From Alphaproteobacteria bacterium (GTDB lineage: Bacteria; Pseudomonadota; Alphaproteobacteria; Sphingomonadales; Sphingomonadaceae), in assembly GCA_019239415.1 (NCBI GenBank), contig JAFAZW010000038.1, positions 1 to 64,000 of the forward strand: a stretch of DNA of 64,000 nt. Reading direction: 5' to 3'. Of this stretch, positions 9,699 through 17,913 are shown in pieces. Numbering within the stretch: position 1 is the stretch's first letter; each line of letters opens with the position of its first letter. Position numbers and translations under genes: made by a program. The notes under the pieces are model-generated. The model was not told where the DNA came from and did no database searches. It was given only the letters and a program-made list of their open reading frames with translations.

Positions 9699-11036
9699 TC
9701 AGGGCGACGCCTTGTCGGGGCCGAGGAGGCCTCTGAACTTGCCGGCCCGGTCGAGCTCGATCGCGACGAGCAAGGTCCGATCGGGGTAGACGAGCGTGAA
9801 CTCGTCGAAGCCGAACCCATCGGGGCGTCGAAAGTGGATGGCCTGCGGATCGCCGAGCGGCTGCAGGCGGCGGTGCGCGGCCGCAAAGGCTGCGCGGCCG
9901 GGCTCCCCCGTGTCCGCTGCCAGCAAAGTGTAATCGGGCTCAGGTGCGGCCCGGCCGGCGAGGAGGCGGCGCAGCATCGCCTTCGAGCCCTTGAGCGGCA
10001 CGGTGCGCGGCGTGAATTTCGGGGCGGGAGATGCCGCTTCGATCGTAGCGGCGGCGGGCGATCGGCCGAGGCGGCGCAGCGCAGCGGCGAGCGCATCCGC
10101 GTCGGGCACCGCGATATCGGGCTGCACCCCGCGGCCCTCCCAGTTGGATCCGGTAACGGGGCTCTCCGCGCGACCTGTCGGAATGAGGGCCATGACATTG
10201 TGTCCGACCGCAACAGCCTGCCCCGGGTTCGCGCCGCCACCGGTCGTCTCGCCGACGAGGGTGCCGAGCTTCAGCGTCTGAATGTCGTAGGCGAGCTCCT
10301 CGCCGCCCGAAAAGGTGTGGCCGCCGATGAGAACATAAACGGGCAGGCCGGCGAAGCTGACCGGGGTCGGCTCGCTGAAGAACGCCTTGCGCGTGACGTC
10401 GGTCGTCCCCGCCTTGCGCCAGACGATACGATTGATTTCGATCCGCTTGCCAGCAGGCAGGAGATAGCTGACCAGGTAGCTCACCGCTGCCGGATCGCCG
10501 CCGTGATTGCCGCGCACGTCGAGGATCAGAGCACGACTGCCCTTCAGTCCCGCCATGGCGCGGTCGAGCGCAGGTTTGAACGCCCAGGGATTGGCGAAGC
10601 CGGCGATTTCCAGATAGGCGATCCCGCCCGCAAGCCTGCCCGCCCGGATAATTCCAGCCTCGTCCGGCGGAATCGACGCGATGCTCAGGCCCGGCCCGTC
10701 CCTTGCAACGAACACCGCGAGATGCCCGTCGTGGAGGACGCCGTGGAGGTCGTCGGTCAGCCGACGGGCGAAGGACGGCAGGTCGGTGAACCGATCGTAG
10801 GCGCCCGCGGCAGCGGCGGCGGTGATCGCGGCGGCACCCTTCTCGCCGAGGTCCGGGTAGACGTATCGGTTGCGCAACTCGGTCGCCAATTGGGTCACGA
10901 TCGCTTTGCGGGCGGCCGGGTCGAGCGCGGCCGATGGGACCGACGAAGCGCTCGGCGCGGAGGTTTGCGCAATCGTCGGCGCGGCAACCGTGGCGAAGAG
11001 CAAGGAGACGAACACCGCGGTGGGCCGAAAACGCAT
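9699..11036 (-). CDS. Secreted S41-family peptidase
   Basis: Predicted periplasmic or outer-surface serine peptidase of the S41 (tail-specific/IRBP-like) family, 445 residues. It starts with a signal peptide ending VAAPTIAQ. ALILDVRGNHGGDP is the S41 substrate-groove block and GGHTFSGGEELAYDIQ carries the likely catalytic Ser. It lies antisense between the purine permease and a decayed copy of that permease's 3' end, so it looks like an inserted accessory gene rather than part of purine catabolism. Substrate unknown. Confidence 0.88.
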   Translation of the reverse strand: MRFRPTAVFVSLLFATVAAPTIAQTSAPSASSVPSAALDPAARKAIVTQLATELRNRYVYPDLGEKGAAAITAAAAAGAYDRFTDLPSFARRLTDDLHGVLHDGHLAVFVARDGPGLSIASIPPDEAGIIRAGRLAGGIAYLEIAGFANPWAFKPALDRAMAGLKGSRALILDVRGNHGGDPAAVSYLVSYLLPAGKRIEINRIVWRKAGTTDVTRKAFFSEPTPVSFAGLPVYVLIGGHTFSGGEELAYDIQTLKLGTLVGETTGGGANPGQAVAVGHNVMALIPTGRAESPVTGSNWEGRGVQPDIAVPDADALAAALRRLGRSPAAATIEAASPAPKFTPRTVPLKGSKAMLRRLLAGRAAPEPDYTLLAADTGEPGRAAFAAAHRRLQPLGDPQAIHFRRPDGFGFDEFTLVYPDRTLLVAIELDRAGKFRGLLGPDKASP

Positions 11037-11179
11037 CGATTTGTCCTCAGCGACCGGGGTTCAGACTTGTGCAACACAGTGCCGCATGCGCTATCCTGGT
11101 GCAAGAACCGCCAAGCGGACGAGGCCGACGGCCACCCTGAACGCACGGCGCCTGGGGGGATCCGCGCCGATCACCGGCC

Positions 11180-11347
11180 CTGGCCCCGATCGCGCTCACC
11201 TTCTCGATCGCCCAACGGCTTGGCGTTCGGCATCACCGCCCACGCCCTTCTGAAGCCGTGCGCGGGAAGATTTCGGGGAGCGACTGGCTGCTGCTGGCTC
11301 TGTCGGCCCTGTTCGTCGCGCGCTTCGCGTGGCTGTCGAAGGGGTGA
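11180..11347 (+). pseudogene. Decayed duplicate of the 3' end of the purine permease gene
   Basis: Bases here match the last ~165 bp of the permease gene (9489-9654) in order and orientation: GCTCACCTT-TCGATCGCC, TACGCCCTTCTGAAG-like and TTCGTCGCGCGCTTC-GTGGCTGTCG blocks recur, with scattered substitutions. One base is gained (tcgatcgcCcaacgg) and one lost further on. It has no start, so it is a remnant. It marks the far border of the S41 peptidase insertion. Confidence 0.85.
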
Positions 11348-11361
11348 GGGCTCGCCCTGGA

Positions 11362-12126
11362 TCAGCTCTCTGTATAGCGGAGAAGGAGCCACTCGCGGCC
11401 CGCGATCAGGCGGGCGAGCTCAGCGGCCGCGCCGGGCGGCGCCCCCCGATAGAAACGGGCGAGCTCGGCCGCGAGATCGCGGGCCATGGCCTCCTCCAAT
11501 GCCTCACAGCGGCGGAACCCGAGGAAGCGTGAGCCGATCCCGAACAGGGTGAGGCCGTAGGCCGACTCGAGGTGGCGGGCCAGAGCGAGGTTCTGCATCG
11601 GGTTGAGGTCCGCGCTGAAATAGCCGTTGGGGAAGGCGGCGATGGCTTCGGCGGGCGATGAGACCGGCACGAATTGGAAGATCACCTCCCCATCCTCGGC
11701 GATCCGCAAGGCCCGGTCCGGATCCCGGTTGACCGTGAGGAGGTCGTTCGAGTCCCCGGGCGTGGCCCAGTCCAGCAAGCCGGCGACGTCTCGCACGTCG
11801 ACCGCCTCGGCGCGTTTGAGGAGATTGGTCAAGCGGACCGGAAATTCGGTCGGCTGCTCCTCATCGAGACCCTCGACATCGTCCAGGCCGTAATGATCCG
11901 TGCCGTGTCCAGAAGTGTAGCAGGCCTGGCCGAGGTCATCGAGCGACGCCAGGATGCATTGGTGCGGCCGCTCCCGCTGAAGGCGGGCGTGGAGATCCAG
12001 CAGGTCGGCGAAGCAGGGGATGCTGCGCGCCGTCACGCCGTCGCAAAGCAATTCATTGAAGGTGAGCGGCTTCGCCTCGGCGAACGGGATCAGCCGGACC
12101 GGCCGTGCCCGTCTGAATCCGATCAT
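11362..12126 (-). CDS. Unknown protein translationally linked to allA
   Basis: Cytoplasmic-looking 254-residue protein with no signal peptide or membrane segment and no family I recognise. It has an acidic middle (GLDDVEGLDEEQPTEF) and a C-terminal helical region (EALEEAMARDLAAELARFY). Its ATG follows the allA stop by one base, so the two are one transcript. The position suggests a role in ureide metabolism or its control, but nothing in the sequence proves it. The 3' end abuts the permease remnant at 11.35 kb. Confidence 0.75.
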   Translation of the reverse strand: MIGFRRARPVRLIPFAEAKPLTFNELLCDGVTARSIPCFADLLDLHARLQRERPHQCILASLDDLGQACYTSGHGTDHYGLDDVEGLDEEQPTEFPVRLTNLLKRAEAVDVRDVAGLLDWATPGDSNDLLTVNRDPDRALRIAEDGEVIFQFVPVSSPAEAIAAFPNGYFSADLNPMQNLALARHLESAYGLTLFGIGSRFLGFRRCEALEEAMARDLAAELARFYRGAPPGAAAELARLIAGREWLLLRYTES

Positions 12127-12127
12127 G

Positions 12128-12643
12128 TCAGCCGCCCCTGGCAGTGGCGGGGCCGAGAGTGATCCTTATCGCCGCCTCCGGCTCCAGTTCCACCTCGTCG
12201 CAATTGTCCCCGGGGCCCGCCCGGTCGACGACCAGGAAGTCGCTCTCCTCGAGGACCAGCAGGAAGTGGTGCCACACGCCCTTCCCGTAATGGACGCCCT
12301 GGTGGCCGTCGGCGCGGAAGAGGCGGATGGCGGTGGGGTCGAAGGGGCCGGGCGGGGCCACCGCGACGAGGTACGGGCGGTCGCTCAAGGGGACGAAGGT
12401 CTGGCTGCCGAGGGGATGGCGCTCGAACGCCTTCAGCACCCGCTCCGCGAGGGGGCGGGCGCGGAACAGGCTGACGATGGGGGTGCCGCCGCCGTCGGCG
12501 ACGTCGATGTCGGCGAGGCGGTCGTAGCGGACGGCGTGGCCCTGGTTGATGGCGAGCTTCACCGCCGCGTCCGACGCTTCGATCACGCTGCCGAACGGCG
12601 CGAAGGCCTCGGCGGTCAGCGGCTCCGGTGTCATTTCGCGCAT
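12128..12643 (-). CDS. allA: Ureidoglycolate lyase AllA
   Basis: Splits ureidoglycolate into glyoxylate and urea, the last step of allantoin breakdown here. The 171-residue protein has AEAFAPFGSVIEA at the start, HPLGSQTFVPL in the middle and the metal-site block GVHYGKGVWHHFLLVL, typical of AllA. MREMTPEP (12643) and MTPEP (12634) are both possible starts. It is transcribed divergently from puuE with only 45 bp between, so the two operons share a control region. Confidence 0.93.
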   Translation of the reverse strand: MREMTPEPLTAEAFAPFGSVIEASDAAVKLAINQGHAVRYDRLADIDVADGGGTPIVSLFRARPLAERVLKAFERHPLGSQTFVPLSDRPYLVAVAPPGPFDPTAIRLFRADGHQGVHYGKGVWHHFLLVLEESDFLVVDRAGPGDNCDEVELEPEAAIRITLGPATARGG

Positions 12644-12688
12644 GCGGCGAGCTTGGCACAGAGCGCAGTTTCATCCTAGCAGTAGCGG

Positions 12689-13600
12689 GTGCACCCGATC
12701 GAAACCCCCTATCCCCGCGACCTCATCGGCTACGGCCGGACGCCGCCGCATGCGCGCTGGCCGGGCGGCGCCCGCATCGCCGTGCAGCTCGTCCTGAATT
12801 ACGAGGAAGGCGCCGAGGCCAACGTCCTCGACGGCGATCCGGCGTCGGAGGCCTTCCTCTCCGACATTGCCAATGCGGCCCCGGTCGAGGGCGCCCGGCA
12901 CATGAGCATGGAGCAGATCTACGAATATGGATCGCGCGCCGGCGTGTGGCGGCTGCTGCGGCTGTTCGAGCGCTTTGGGGTGCCGGTGACGGTGTTCGGC
13001 GTGGCGCTGGCGATGGAGCGCAACCCGGCGGTGGTCGAGGCCTTCCTCGAGGCCGGGCACGAGATCGCCTCGCACGGCTGGCGGTGGATCAACTATCAGC
13101 ACGTGCCCGAAGCCGAGGAGCGCGCCGACATGGAGCGCGCCGTCGAGGTGCACACGAGGCTGACCGGGGAGCGCCCGCTCGGCTGGTACACGGGCCGGAC
13201 CAGCCCCAATACGCGCGGCATCGTCGCCGGGGAAGGCGGCTTCCTCTACGATGCCGACGACTATTCGGACGACCTGCCCTTCTGGACGGAGGTGGCGGGG
13301 CGCAGCCACCTCATCGTCCCTTATTCGCTGGAGACGAACGACATGCGCTTCGCCTCGGCGAACATGCACACCGGGGACCAGTTCTTCGGCTATCTGCGCG
13401 ACGCGTTCGACATCCTCTATGCGGAAGGGGAGGAGCGGCCGAAGATGATGTCGGTCGGCCTCCACTGCCGGCTGGCGGGTCGCCCGGGCAAGCTCGCGGG
13501 GCTCGAACGCTTCCTGCGCCACGCGCTCGGCCACCAGGACGTCTGGTTCTGCCGGCGGATCGAGATCGCCCGCCACTGGCGCGCCGAGCATCCCCTATGA
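12689..13600 (+). CDS. puuE: Allantoinase PuuE (polysaccharide deacetylase fold)
   Basis: Cofactor-independent allantoinase of the NodB/polysaccharide-deacetylase superfamily, converting allantoin to allantoate. LNYEEGAE and GHEIASHGWRWINYQ are the family motifs, and the 303-residue length is normal. The start is GTG at 12689 with no clear ribosome-binding site. Its stop overlaps the allantoicase ATG as ATGA; it is the first gene of the nine-gene purine operon. Confidence 0.93.
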   Translation: MHPIETPYPRDLIGYGRTPPHARWPGGARIAVQLVLNYEEGAEANVLDGDPASEAFLSDIANAAPVEGARHMSMEQIYEYGSRAGVWRLLRLFERFGVPVTVFGVALAMERNPAVVEAFLEAGHEIASHGWRWINYQHVPEAEERADMERAVEVHTRLTGERPLGWYTGRTSPNTRGIVAGEGGFLYDADDYSDDLPFWTEVAGRSHLIVPYSLETNDMRFASANMHTGDQFFGYLRDAFDILYAEGEERPKMMSVGLHCRLAGRPGKLAGLERFLRHALGHQDVWFCRRIEIARHWRAEHPL

Positions 13601-14583
13601 CGCAATTGCGCCAGCTCTACGTCAACCTCGCCCAGCCGCGCCTCGGCGCCGCGGTGGTCTACGCGACCGACGATTTCTTCGCGGACAAGGCGCGCCTGAT
13701 CGACCCGGCCGACCCGGTCTTCATTCCCGGCAAGTATGACGACCACGGCAAGTGGATGGACGGCTGGGAAAGCCGTCGCAAGCGGACGCCCGGCCACGAT
13801 TTCTGCGTCGTCCGCCTCGGCCTTCCCGGCCTGATCGAGGGTTTCGAGATCGATACGCGCCACTTCACCGGCAATTATCCGCCCTTCGCGGAGGTCGAGG
13901 TCTGCCGGAGCGATGACGACGTGCCCGCCGACGATGCCGGCTGGACGCTGGTGACCGGGCGGCTCCCGCTGCAGGGGGACCATCGGACCTATTTCCCGAT
14001 CCAGCATCGCGAGCCGGCGACCCATGTCCGGCTGCACATCTTTCCGGACGGCGGCGTCGCCCGGCTGCGGGTGTGGGGGACGGTCGCCAAAGACTGGTCG
14101 AAGGTCGGCCCGGACGAGCGGATCGACCTGCTGGCGATGGAGAATGGCGGGCGCGGCATCATCGCCAACGATGAGCATTACGGCGCCGTCGAGAACCTGA
14201 CCGCGCCCGGGCGCGGGGTGAACATGGGTGACGGCTGGGAGACCAGGCGCCGGCGCGAGCCGGGCCACGATTGGGCCGTGCTCGCGTTGGGCGCTCCCGG
14301 GCTGGTCGACGAGGTCGTCGTCGACACCGCCCACTTCAAGGGCAATTATCCGGACCGCTGCTTCCTCCAGGGGGCACCGGAAGCGCGCGGATCGCCGGAG
14401 GAGATCGGCGCGCAATCGGAAGACTGGCCGGTGCTGCTGCCGGAGGTGAAGCTCGAGGCCGACACGGTCCATGTGTTCCGGGAGGGCCTCGCCGATCTCG
14501 GCGCCGTCCGCTTCGTGCGGCTGAACATCGTCCCGGACGGGGGCGTCAGCCGGCTGCGGCTGATCGGACGCGTGGCGCGATGA
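13597..14583 (+). CDS. alc: Allantoicase
   Basis: Hydrolyses allantoate to ureidoglycolate and urea. The 328-residue protein is built of two similar halves, as known for allantoicase: MDGWESRRKRTPGHDFCVVRLG with DTRHFTGNYPPF, then GDGWETRRRREPGHDWAVLALG with DTAHFKGNYPDR, each followed by a FPDGGVARLR or VPDGGVSRLR block. ATG at 13597 overlaps puuE; the stop overlaps uraD. Confidence 0.95.
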   Translation: MTQLRQLYVNLAQPRLGAAVVYATDDFFADKARLIDPADPVFIPGKYDDHGKWMDGWESRRKRTPGHDFCVVRLGLPGLIEGFEIDTRHFTGNYPPFAEVEVCRSDDDVPADDAGWTLVTGRLPLQGDHRTYFPIQHREPATHVRLHIFPDGGVARLRVWGTVAKDWSKVGPDERIDLLAMENGGRGIIANDEHYGAVENLTAPGRGVNMGDGWETRRRREPGHDWAVLALGAPGLVDEVVVDTAHFKGNYPDRCFLQGAPEARGSPEEIGAQSEDWPVLLPEVKLEADTVHVFREGLADLGAVRFVRLNIVPDGGVSRLRLIGRVAR

Positions 14584-15014
14584 CCGCCTTGTTCGACCAT
14601 TCGCCCTGGGTCGAGGAACGGGCCGACGCGCGTCCGTCTTGCGGCGACCGCCATGCGGACCTGATGGCCGTGGTCCACGACGCGACTCCCGAGGAGCAGC
14701 TCGCGTTGATCCGCGCCCATCCCGAGCTCGCCGGCAAGGCCGCAATCGCCCTCACCGAGGCCAGCGCGGCCGAGCAGGCCAGCGCCGGGCTCGACCGGCT
14801 GAGCCGGGAGGAGTTCGAGCGGTTCCACGCGCTCAATGCCGCCTATCGCGAGAAATTCGGCTTCCCGTTCATCATTTGCGTGCGCCTGACCGACAAGGCC
14901 GGCATCCTCGCCGCGATGGAGCGCCGCCTCGCCAATGATCGCGACGCGGAGATCGCCACCGCGCTCGACGAGATCGGCAAGATCGTCCGGCTGCGGCTGG
15001 AGGCCGACGCATGA
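14580..15014 (+). CDS. uraD: OHCU decarboxylase UraD
   Basis: Decarboxylates 2-oxo-4-hydroxy-4-carboxy-5-ureidoimidazoline to S-allantoin. IRAHPELAGK contains the catalytic His of the family, and YREKFGFPFIICV is the signature block. At 144 residues it is somewhat shorter than common homologues (about 160-170), mostly at the N-terminus. Coupled to alc (ATGA) and to uraH by overlap. Confidence 0.93.
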   Translation: MTALFDHSPWVEERADARPSCGDRHADLMAVVHDATPEEQLALIRAHPELAGKAAIALTEASAAEQASAGLDRLSREEFERFHALNAAYREKFGFPFIICVRLTDKAGILAAMERRLANDRDAEIATALDEIGKIVRLRLEADA

Positions 15015-15346
15015 ACACCTTCTCCACGCACGTCCTCGACACCATGCACGGCCGACCCGCCGCGGGGATGACGGTGATGCTGAGCGGACCGGAGGGCGAG
15101 ATTGGTCGCGGCAGGACCAATGCCGACGGCCGCTGCCCCGAACTCGCGAAGACGCAGCTCGCGGCCGGCCGCTACGCGCTTCGCTTCGCCGTTGCCGAGT
15201 ATTTCCGGGGCCTCCGCGTCGCGCTGCCCGACCCTCCCTTCCTGGACGAGGTGACGGTGGACTTTGGTGTGGCGGCCGGCGGCGGCCATTATCACGTTCC
15301 GCTGCTCGTCTCGCCCTTCGCCTATTCGACCTACCGGGGCAGCTGA
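15011..15346 (+). CDS. uraH: 5-hydroxyisourate hydrolase (transthyretin-like)
   Basis: Hydrolyses 5-hydroxyisourate to OHCU. The 111-residue protein starts with STHVLDTMHGRPAAGM and ends with the diagnostic transthyretin-related tetrapeptide YRGS. Internal HYHVPLLVSPFAYSTY is also canonical. No signal peptide, so cytoplasmic. Three bases separate it from puuD. Confidence 0.96.
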   Translation: MNTFSTHVLDTMHGRPAAGMTVMLSGPEGEIGRGRTNADGRCPELAKTQLAAGRYALRFAVAEYFRGLRVALPDPPFLDEVTVDFGVAAGGGHYHVPLLVSPFAYSTYRGS

Positions 15347-15349
15347 CGG

Positions 15350-16534
15350 ATGGCCGTACACCTGGCTGAATGGCTGAACCTGGCGATACGATGGCTGCAC
15401 CTCACCGTCGGGATCGCCTGGATCGGGTCGTCCTTCTATTTCGTCTGGCTCGACAACCACCTCACCAGGCCGGCCGAGGGCGACGCCTCGGGCGAGCTCT
15501 GGTCCGTCCACGGCGGCGGCTTCTACCACAACCAGAAATACCAGGTCGCGCCGGCGAAGATGCCCGCCGACCTGCACTGGTTCAAATGGGAGGCCTACTC
15601 GACCTGGCTCAGCGGCTTCTCGCTGCTCGTGCTGGTCTATTATGTCGGCGCGCAGAGCTTCCTCATCGACCCGGCCAAGGCGCCGCTGAGCCCCGCCGCG
15701 GGAATTGCGATCGGCCTCGCGGCGCTGGCGCTGGGCTGGCTGGTCTATGACGGCCTGTGCCGCTCGCCGGCCGGCGCCAACAACCTGACCCTCGGCGTGT
15801 TCTGGTTCGCCGTCTTGCTCTGGGCCGCCTACACGCTCGACCAGCTCTTCAATTCCCGAGCCGCCTATCTTCACGTCGGCGCGATCCTCGGCAGCGCGAT
15901 GGTCGGGAACGTGTTCCGCGTCATCATCCCGAACCAGCGCAAGGTGGTCGCCGACCTCATCGCCGGGCGGACACCCGATCCGCGCCTCGGCGCGGCGGCC
16001 AAGCAGCGCTCGCTGCACAACAACTACATGACGCTCCCGGTGCTGTTCATCATGATCAGCAACCATTACCCGATGACCTACGGCGCCGAGCGGCCGTGGC
16101 TGGTGCTCGCTTTGCTGGGCCTCAGCGGAGTCGCGGTCCGCCACGTCTTCAACCTGCGCGGCCGCGGGCAGGCGACCGGTCTCGCGATCGCCGTGGCCGC
16201 CATTCTCGCCGTCGCCAGCGTCACCTACGTCACTTTCGAGAAAGGCGGCGGCGCCGCCGGCGCGGCGGCGGGCTCGGTCACCTACGCCGAGGTTCGGCCG
16301 CTGCTCGCCACCCATTGCGCCGGCTGCCACAGCCCGCATCCGACCAACCGGGCCTTCGCCGCGCCGCCGCTCGGCCTCGCCTTCGACAGCTACGAGCATG
16401 TCCGCGCCGCCGCGCCGCGGATCAAGGCGGTGGCGGTCGATGCGCAGGTCATGCCGCTCGGCAATCCCACGGGCATGACCGCGGCCGAGCGCCGGCAGCT
16501 CGGCGCGTGGATCGCGGCGGGGACGCCGCGATGA
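15350..16534 (+). CDS. puuD: Urate hydroxylase PuuD with C-terminal cytochrome c domain
   Basis: Membrane-bound urate oxidase that converts urate to 5-hydroxyisourate and passes electrons to its own haem domain. The N-terminal ~300 residues hold several membrane segments with WLHLTVGIAWIGSSFYF, HGGGFYHNQKY and LHNNYMTLPVLFIMISNHYP. The C-terminus carries the single haem motif CAGCH near residue 325 and a distal MPLGN methionine. This replaces cofactor-free or FAD urate oxidases. The ATG follows uraH closely and the stop overlaps xdhA. Confidence 0.95.
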   Translation: MAVHLAEWLNLAIRWLHLTVGIAWIGSSFYFVWLDNHLTRPAEGDASGELWSVHGGGFYHNQKYQVAPAKMPADLHWFKWEAYSTWLSGFSLLVLVYYVGAQSFLIDPAKAPLSPAAGIAIGLAALALGWLVYDGLCRSPAGANNLTLGVFWFAVLLWAAYTLDQLFNSRAAYLHVGAILGSAMVGNVFRVIIPNQRKVVADLIAGRTPDPRLGAAAKQRSLHNNYMTLPVLFIMISNHYPMTYGAERPWLVLALLGLSGVAVRHVFNLRGRGQATGLAIAVAAILAVASVTYVTFEKGGGAAGAAAGSVTYAEVRPLLATHCAGCHSPHPTNRAFAAPPLGLAFDSYEHVRAAAPRIKAVAVDAQVMPLGNPTGMTAAERRQLGAWIAAGTPR

Positions 16535-17913
16535 TCCGCTTCGTCCTCGATGGCGAGGTAATCGAGGTCGCGGACGCCGCGCCGACCGATACCTTGCTCG
16601 ACCATCTCCGCTACAGGCTCCGCCGGACCGGCACCAAGGAGGGCTGCGCCGAGGGCGATTGCGGCGCCTGCACGGTGGTCGTCGGCGAGCTTGACGGCGA
16701 CGCGGTCAAATGGCGCGCCGTGAATGCGTGCATCCTCTTCCTGCCAATGGTCGACGGCAAGGCGGTCGCGACCGTCGAGAGCCTGTCGCGAAACGGCGCG
16801 CTCCACCCGGTCCAGCGGGCGATAGCCGACGGGCACGGGTCGCAATGCGGCTTCTGCACGCCCGGCTTCGTGATGTCCCTCTACGGCCGGAGCATCGGCG
16901 CGCTCGGGACGGAGGGCACTCCGGTCAGGGACGTCATCGCCGGCAACCTCTGCCGCTGCACCGGCTACGGGCCGATCCTGGCGGCCGGCGAGGCCAATCC
17001 CCCCCAGCCGGCCGACGATCGCGAAACCGCCGCCGTCCTCCGGTCGATCGCTCCCCTCCGGTCGGGGCCGGGATGGTTCGCTCCCAGGACCTCCGACGAG
17101 CTGGCGGCCCTGCTGCTCGAGCACCCCGACGCGCGGATCGTCGCCGGCGCCACCGACGTCGGGCTGTGGGTGACCAAGGGCCTCAGGGACCTCGGCACAA
17201 CGATCTTCATCGGCGACATCGCCGACCTCCGTGGGATCGACGAGGACGGCGACGCCGTGACGATCGGTGCGGCGGTCCGTTATTCGGAGGCGAAGCAAGC
17301 GCTCGCAGCGCTCCACCGCGACCTTGGGGAGCTGGTCCGCCGCATCGGCGGCCTCCAGGTCCGCAATGCCGGGACCATCGGCGGCAACATCGCCAACGGC
17401 TCGCCGATCGGCGACATGCCGCCGGCGCTGATCGCGCTCGGCGCGGAGCTGGTGCTCCGGCGGGGGGGCGAGCGCCGCGCCATGCCGCTCGAACGGTTTT
17501 TCCTCGCTTACGGGAAGCAGGACCGGCAGCCCGGGGAGTTCGTCGAGCGCGTGCGCATCCCCCGCCCGCGCGCGAGCACCCGCATCCGCATCGCCAAGCT
17601 CTCGAAGCGGTTCGACAGCGACATCTCGGCCGTGTGCGGCGCCTTCGCCATCCGGCTGGAGGAAGGCCGCGTCGTCGAGGCGCGGGTCGCGTTCGGCGGC
17701 ATGGCCGGCATTCCCGCCCGCGCGCCCGCCTGCGAGGCGGCGCTGACCGGAAAGCCGTGGTGCGAAGCGACGTTCGCCGAGGCCGCCGCGGCCTTGGCGG
17801 AGGACTATCGGCCGCTCAGCGATCTCAGGGGATCGGCCGCGTACCGCCTGACCGTTGCCGCCAATCTCGTGCGGAGCCTGGGCCTCGAACGCGAGAACCT
17901 GTTCGATGTCTGA
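16531..17913 (+). CDS. xdhA: Xanthine dehydrogenase small subunit XdhA (2Fe-2S / FAD)
   Basis: Electron-transfer subunit of xanthine dehydrogenase. Residues 1-160 hold two [2Fe-2S] sites (CAEGDCGAC and CGFCTPGF with CRCTGYGPI). From about residue 190 a FAD domain shows AGATDVGLWVTK and GTIGGNIANGSPIGD. Length 460 is normal for a split XDH. ATGA overlap with puuD; the start of xdhB lies within its last codons. Confidence 0.96.
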   Translation: MIRFVLDGEVIEVADAAPTDTLLDHLRYRLRRTGTKEGCAEGDCGACTVVVGELDGDAVKWRAVNACILFLPMVDGKAVATVESLSRNGALHPVQRAIADGHGSQCGFCTPGFVMSLYGRSIGALGTEGTPVRDVIAGNLCRCTGYGPILAAGEANPPQPADDRETAAVLRSIAPLRSGPGWFAPRTSDELAALLLEHPDARIVAGATDVGLWVTKGLRDLGTTIFIGDIADLRGIDEDGDAVTIGAAVRYSEAKQALAALHRDLGELVRRIGGLQVRNAGTIGGNIANGSPIGDMPPALIALGAELVLRRGGERRAMPLERFFLAYGKQDRQPGEFVERVRIPRPRASTRIRIAKLSKRFDSDISAVCGAFAIRLEEGRVVEARVAFGGMAGIPARAPACEAALTGKPWCEATFAEAAAALAEDYRPLSDLRGSAAYRLTVAANLVRSLGLERENLFDV

